From: Terriglobia bacterium
Lineage (GTDB): Bacteria > Acidobacteriota > Terriglobia > Terriglobales > Acidobacteriaceae
Assembly (NCBI GenBank): GCA_032252755.1
Contig: JAVUPY010000054.1
Span: 62,001-126,000 of the forward strand
DNA length: 64,000 nt
Direction of reading: 5' to 3'
A model generated the notes under the pieces. The model made no database searches. It saw only the letters and a list, made by a program, of their open reading frames with translations, and was not told the DNA's origin. Made by a program: the position numbers and the translations under genes. Positions 62,201-64,000 of the stretch are shown one piece after another (positions within the stretch are counted from its first letter, which is position 1; each line of letters starts with the position of its first letter).

Positions 62201-62546
62201 CTCGCCCTGCCCGGGCATGGCCAATAACTTCACTCCGGACACGGTTGGGTTCGGCAATCAGCGTCGTAACCAGGTTCGTGGTCCTCGGTTCTTCGACACG
62301 GACATGACACTGATGAAGAACTTCCACCTCTCGCCACTGGGAGAAGCGGGCCGAATCAGTTTCGGAATCACTGCTTTCAACGTCTTCAATCACCCCAACT
62401 TCGATCAACCGGTGGGAGACGTAGCAGATCCGGCATTTGGGACGATCTTCTCTACCGTCAATCCACCAACCTCGATCTACGGGTCGTTCCTGGGCGCAGA
62501 CGCTTCGCCGCGCTTGCTCCAGACCCAGATCCGGTTGACGTTCTAA
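59226..62546 (+). CDS. TonB-dependent receptor, Oar-like
   Basis: This 1106-residue outer-membrane receptor has a signal peptide (1-23, ending QLNAQ), a carboxypeptidase-regulatory-like domain (about 28-110, VRGTVTDPTGAVVPGAKVT), a plug (about 115-260, GNFSTFGLGGTTNNFTVN) and a barrel ending TQIRLTF. It is about 200 residues shorter than the receptor at 16543, which it resembles in layout but not closely in text. GGAGG lies 4-5 bases before ATG 59226; an in-frame GTG at 59205 would include the ribosome site. Ligand unknown. The leader holds RNA structure. Confidence 0.92.
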   Translation: MLFRRTFFVALALVLFTAMQLNAQSITQGNVRGTVTDPTGAVVPGAKVTLKNISTGAAQTRTTNGSGFYEFALLPPGTYSVAVSAPNYAAATQTVSVAVGQVSTNNVKLAVAASSQTVEVVANGSVLQANPQVSTTMSQQQIEYVPNGAGDLSYVAQTAPGASMNTQGGYGNFSTFGLGGTTNNFTVNSAPENDPFLGLNNSGATNVLLGQNDVGEATVVNNGYSGQYFSSGANVNYVSKSGTNNFHGNAIWYWNGRAMNANNYFNKQNSPATPRGFVNDNQWAASVGGPIKKNKSFFFVDTEGLRVMVPVSRTINLPTPAFQNAVLANVGTMQPSEVPLYQNMFNFWNGAPGAASATNSLPGGGCQDFTNPNFGASNPCALQLHSTVSTLTHEWLLTGRFDQNFSDNDKMFIHYRTDHGLQATYTDPLNPIFNATSNQPQDEGQVQWTHTAGANIVNSFTVNGSHYSTLFGYPNQSATLAAQPVEVSFAGGALYGIGHDYNVFPQGRNVTQYGFVDDMNWTLGRNSVKFGGNFSRYDISDFDPGIGSIPAVVGETMTDFYNGMASNFSQSFPERLSQPVALWNLGFYGEDRIHMRHNLDLTLTLRTDYNSNPVCQTNCFNRFGNNFVNIDHNVNTPYNQSILTGQHQALPGSYHPWTFQPRFGFSWQPLNNTVVSGGIGLFSSIIPAFYVDSLMNNLPGDPSFTFSGVPFGPATAGNGQSTAAAAAAALKSGFANGATLASLTTGVPGFGAPNFFNAANDIHVPRTQEWNLQIERSFGAKTALTLQYVGNHGIWQQINNDGINAYSPTPFVGLPSAPMDPRFLQITEASTGYNSNYNGMVVSFLRRLSALQFQLNYTWSHAMDYVSNGGQQLPFNFNTNLSITNPQNPFNVFQNMYGNADYDVRHNFSGNWVYSSPVRHGWLSAISDWTIGGTVYWHSGLPFTVVDSGTGSALNAFGYGGVLAGGGGLATFANQSGGSGITCGSQYAALNTSPCPGMANNFTPDTVGFGNQRRNQVRGPRFFDTDMTLMKNFHLSPLGEAGRISFGITAFNVFNHPNFDQPVGDVADPAFGTIFSTVNPPTSIYGSFLGADASPRLLQTQIRLTF

Positions 62547-62565
62547 ATCGGTTGTTTTCACCTCT

Positions 62566-62594
62566 GCGGGCGCCTTGTGCGCCCGCAATCTTTT
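62566..62594 (+). terminator. terminator of the second TonB receptor
   Basis: GCGGGCGC (62566-62573), loop CTTGT, GCGCCCGC (62579-62586), then AATCTTTT. Confidence 0.85.
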
Positions 62595-62631
62595 CGCTTC
62601 CACCTGCGATCAAACAGTATCAGCAAACGTG

Positions 62632-62637
62632 TAAAAT
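62632..62637 (+). promoter_or_regulatory. -10 box of the Hfq-like gene
   Basis: TAAAAT in GTGTAAAATCAA lies 6 bases before ATG 62644, so the mRNA may be leaderless; it resembles the leuS element (TGTAAAATCAA). Confidence 0.4.
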
Positions 62638-62643
62638 CAAGCC

Positions 62644-62970
62644 ATGCCTTATCGCACAACTCCTTCTGCCAATCTCACGCATAAAGGGAAGACCCCGCCT
62701 CCGGAAGAGACGATGCAGGAAGCTGCTTATCTGAAGATGCTCGGCGAAAAGCAGAAGCCGGTGAGCATCAAGTTACGAGATGGCGAGATCGTGCGCGGCT
62801 GGGTCGAATATTACGATCGCAACATGCTTCGCCTGACGCGTGACAATGCACCGAACCTGTTCATCTTCAAGAGCGAGATTCTCTATATTTCAGAAGGCGG
62901 CAAAGATGCTCCCCGCCGCGCTCCGCGCCCAAAAGCCTCCACCGGGACGGAAGAGGATCCGGCGGAGTAG
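62644..62970 (+). CDS. hfq: Hfq-like Sm RNA-binding protein
   Basis: The 108-residue protein has an Sm fold at about 27-86: YLKMLGEKQKPVSIKLRDGE (Sm1) and RLTRDNAPNLFIFKSEILYI (Sm2). Classical Hfq has YKHAIS in Sm2; here FKSEI replaces the His, as in other acidobacterial variants, so the RNA proximal site may differ. N-terminal (1-25) and acidic C-terminal (90-108) tails are disordered. The suhB-like gene starts right after the stop, so the two are probably one operon. Confidence 0.8.
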   Translation: MPYRTTPSANLTHKGKTPPPEETMQEAAYLKMLGEKQKPVSIKLRDGEIVRGWVEYYDRNMLRLTRDNAPNLFIFKSEILYISEGGKDAPRRAPRPKASTGTEEDPAE

Positions 62971-63837
62971 ATGCCGGCTTCGGTACAAACCGAACTGCTG
63001 CCGCGAATGACCGCCATAGCGCGCGAGGCCGGCCATTTATTGATGACCTACTTCGAGCGGCGCATCGGGTTCGAGTACAAGGGCGACGTCGATCTCGTCA
63101 CCGAGGCGGACCGCGCCAGCGAAAAGCTCATCGTGCAACGCATCCGAGAAGCTTTTCCCTCACATGACATCGTGGGCGAAGAAGGTACGCGCAAAGACAG
63201 CGGCAGCGACTTTCGATGGTACGTAGACCCGTTGGATGGAACGACCAATTTCGCTCATGGATTCCCGGTATTCTGCGTTTCACTTGGAGTTGAGTCACGG
63301 GGGACGATCGTCGCCGGTGTCCTTTACGATCCCACTCGGGACGAACTGTTCAGCGCTGAAAAGGGCAAAGGCGCGGCTCTGAATGGGCGGGATATCCACG
63401 TTTCCAAGACGAAGACGTTAAGCGAGGCGCTGCTTGCGACCGGGTTCCCCAGCCATAAGCGTCATAAGAACCCGAACATCCACTTCTACCATCAGCTAAC
63501 CTTGCGTTCGCATGGGCTGCGGCGGGCCGGATCGGCAGCTTTGGATCTGGCGAATGTCGCCGCAGGTCGCTACGATGGCTTCTGGGAGTTCAACCTCAAC
63601 CCTTGGGATACCTCGGCCGGGGTGCTGCTCGTGCAGGAATCTGGTGGCACGGTGACACGATTTGACGGGTCGCCCTGGCGCATCGACAGTTCGGAAACAC
63701 TGGCGTCGAATACGCTGCTGCACCCTGAATTGATGGAAAACTTTGCAGAGATCTTTGCCGGACGCGGCTTAGACCAGATCCCGTCGCCGGTAGAGTACGC
63801 GAAGAGCCGAAGTAAATCCCTCATCACCGACCCATAA
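62971..63837 (+). CDS. suhB: inositol monophosphatase family protein (SuhB-like)
   Basis: This 288-residue magnesium-dependent phosphatase has the metal-site motifs GEEGT, WYVDPLDGTTNFAHG and the C-terminal NPWDTSAGVLL with Gly-rich end (AALDLANVAAGRYDGFWE). It may hydrolyse inositol phosphate or another sugar phosphate; SuhB also aids rRNA transcription antitermination in some bacteria. The ATG abuts the Hfq stop (zero spacing). The last 160 bases of the window hold no gene. Confidence 0.92.
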   Translation: MPASVQTELLPRMTAIAREAGHLLMTYFERRIGFEYKGDVDLVTEADRASEKLIVQRIREAFPSHDIVGEEGTRKDSGSDFRWYVDPLDGTTNFAHGFPVFCVSLGVESRGTIVAGVLYDPTRDELFSAEKGKGAALNGRDIHVSKTKTLSEALLATGFPSHKRHKNPNIHFYHQLTLRSHGLRRAGSAALDLANVAAGRYDGFWEFNLNPWDTSAGVLLVQESGGTVTRFDGSPWRIDSSETLASNTLLHPELMENFAEIFAGRGLDQIPSPVEYAKSRSKSLITDP

Positions 63838-64000
63838 AGCCATGGAGAAGTCGATTGGAAGGCCCAATTGGGTCGGCTCTGTGGAAATGCAATCGACAAT
63901 AGTAACCAGTGGAGTCGGCCACAGTAACCACTTACCCCCACCGTGGAAGGGTTGGCCCTTTCGTACCACGAAAAAGTAGCAATCCTTTATTGCTCAATCG

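Overview
The window reads as chromosomal DNA of an acidobacterium, most likely a Terriglobia/Koribacter-like soil lineage. This is inferred from gene content only. It has two very large Oar-type TonB-dependent receptors with a carboxypeptidase-regulatory-like N-terminus, an ADOP-type ABC permease behind a PadR regulator, two VWFA proteins of the acidobacterial type, a PEP-CTERM protein, a shortened Hfq-like Sm protein and a family of WKEIA-type helix-turn-helix regulators. I see no rRNA, tRNA, CRISPR array, prophage or insertion sequence.

Layout. 1-4.2 kb: a frameshifted multi-PAS histidine kinase running off the left edge, a divergent single-domain response regulator and a decayed glucokinase. 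4.3-8.7 kb: a secreted GH2 exo-beta-glucosaminidase-like enzyme behind a near-consensus promoter, a glycine-zipper surface protein and a stand-alone AsnC-type ligand domain. 8.8-12.5 kb: modBC without modA, murB and a bacilliredoxin. 12.6-16.3 kb: a minus-strand operon of DAHP synthase, YVTN beta-propeller lipoprotein and zinc-ribbon/TPR rhomboid. 16.5-24.7 kb: TonB receptor, PilZ protein, and PadR-ADOP followed by a broken DUF2255-like gene. 24.8-28.7 kb: endonuclease IV and leuS. 29-37.3 kb: secreted proteins of unknown role, a transmembrane HTH/FG-GAP regulator, a newly noticed 59-residue gene and a beta-propeller protein. 37.5-44.9 kb: SpoIVB-type peptidase, VWFA protein, truncated haemoglobin, HTH protein, ZIP transporter, a truncated four-helix-bundle gene, ychF and a DUF4149-like membrane protein. 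45-50.4 kb: flavoprotein, hypA-hypB, EVE protein, GNAT, CsbD, a 50-residue lmo0937-type membrane protein and an outer-membrane barrel. 50.6-58.5 kb: lon with an HspR-type HAIR operator, a tetrahaem cytochrome/FeS/NrfD quinone-linked module plus a monohaem cytochrome, a MoaD-MoaE fusion and the second VWFA protein. 58.5-64 kb: a structured leader region, the second TonB receptor, the Hfq-like protein and an inositol monophosphatase.

What works together: AroF-YVTN-rhomboid, ModB-ModC, PadR-ADOP, HypA-HypB and the cytochrome/FeS/NrfD set are each tightly spaced and probably co-transcribed. The most unexplained signal is not a gene. About nine intergenic gaps carry arrays of degenerate words with a 7-8 bp period. 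The word differs from gap to gap, and the arrays often face an inverse-complement partner (up to 17 bp perfect). One pair brackets a truncated four-helix-bundle gene; others start on or overlap stop codons. I know of no name for these arrays and treat them as the main lead.
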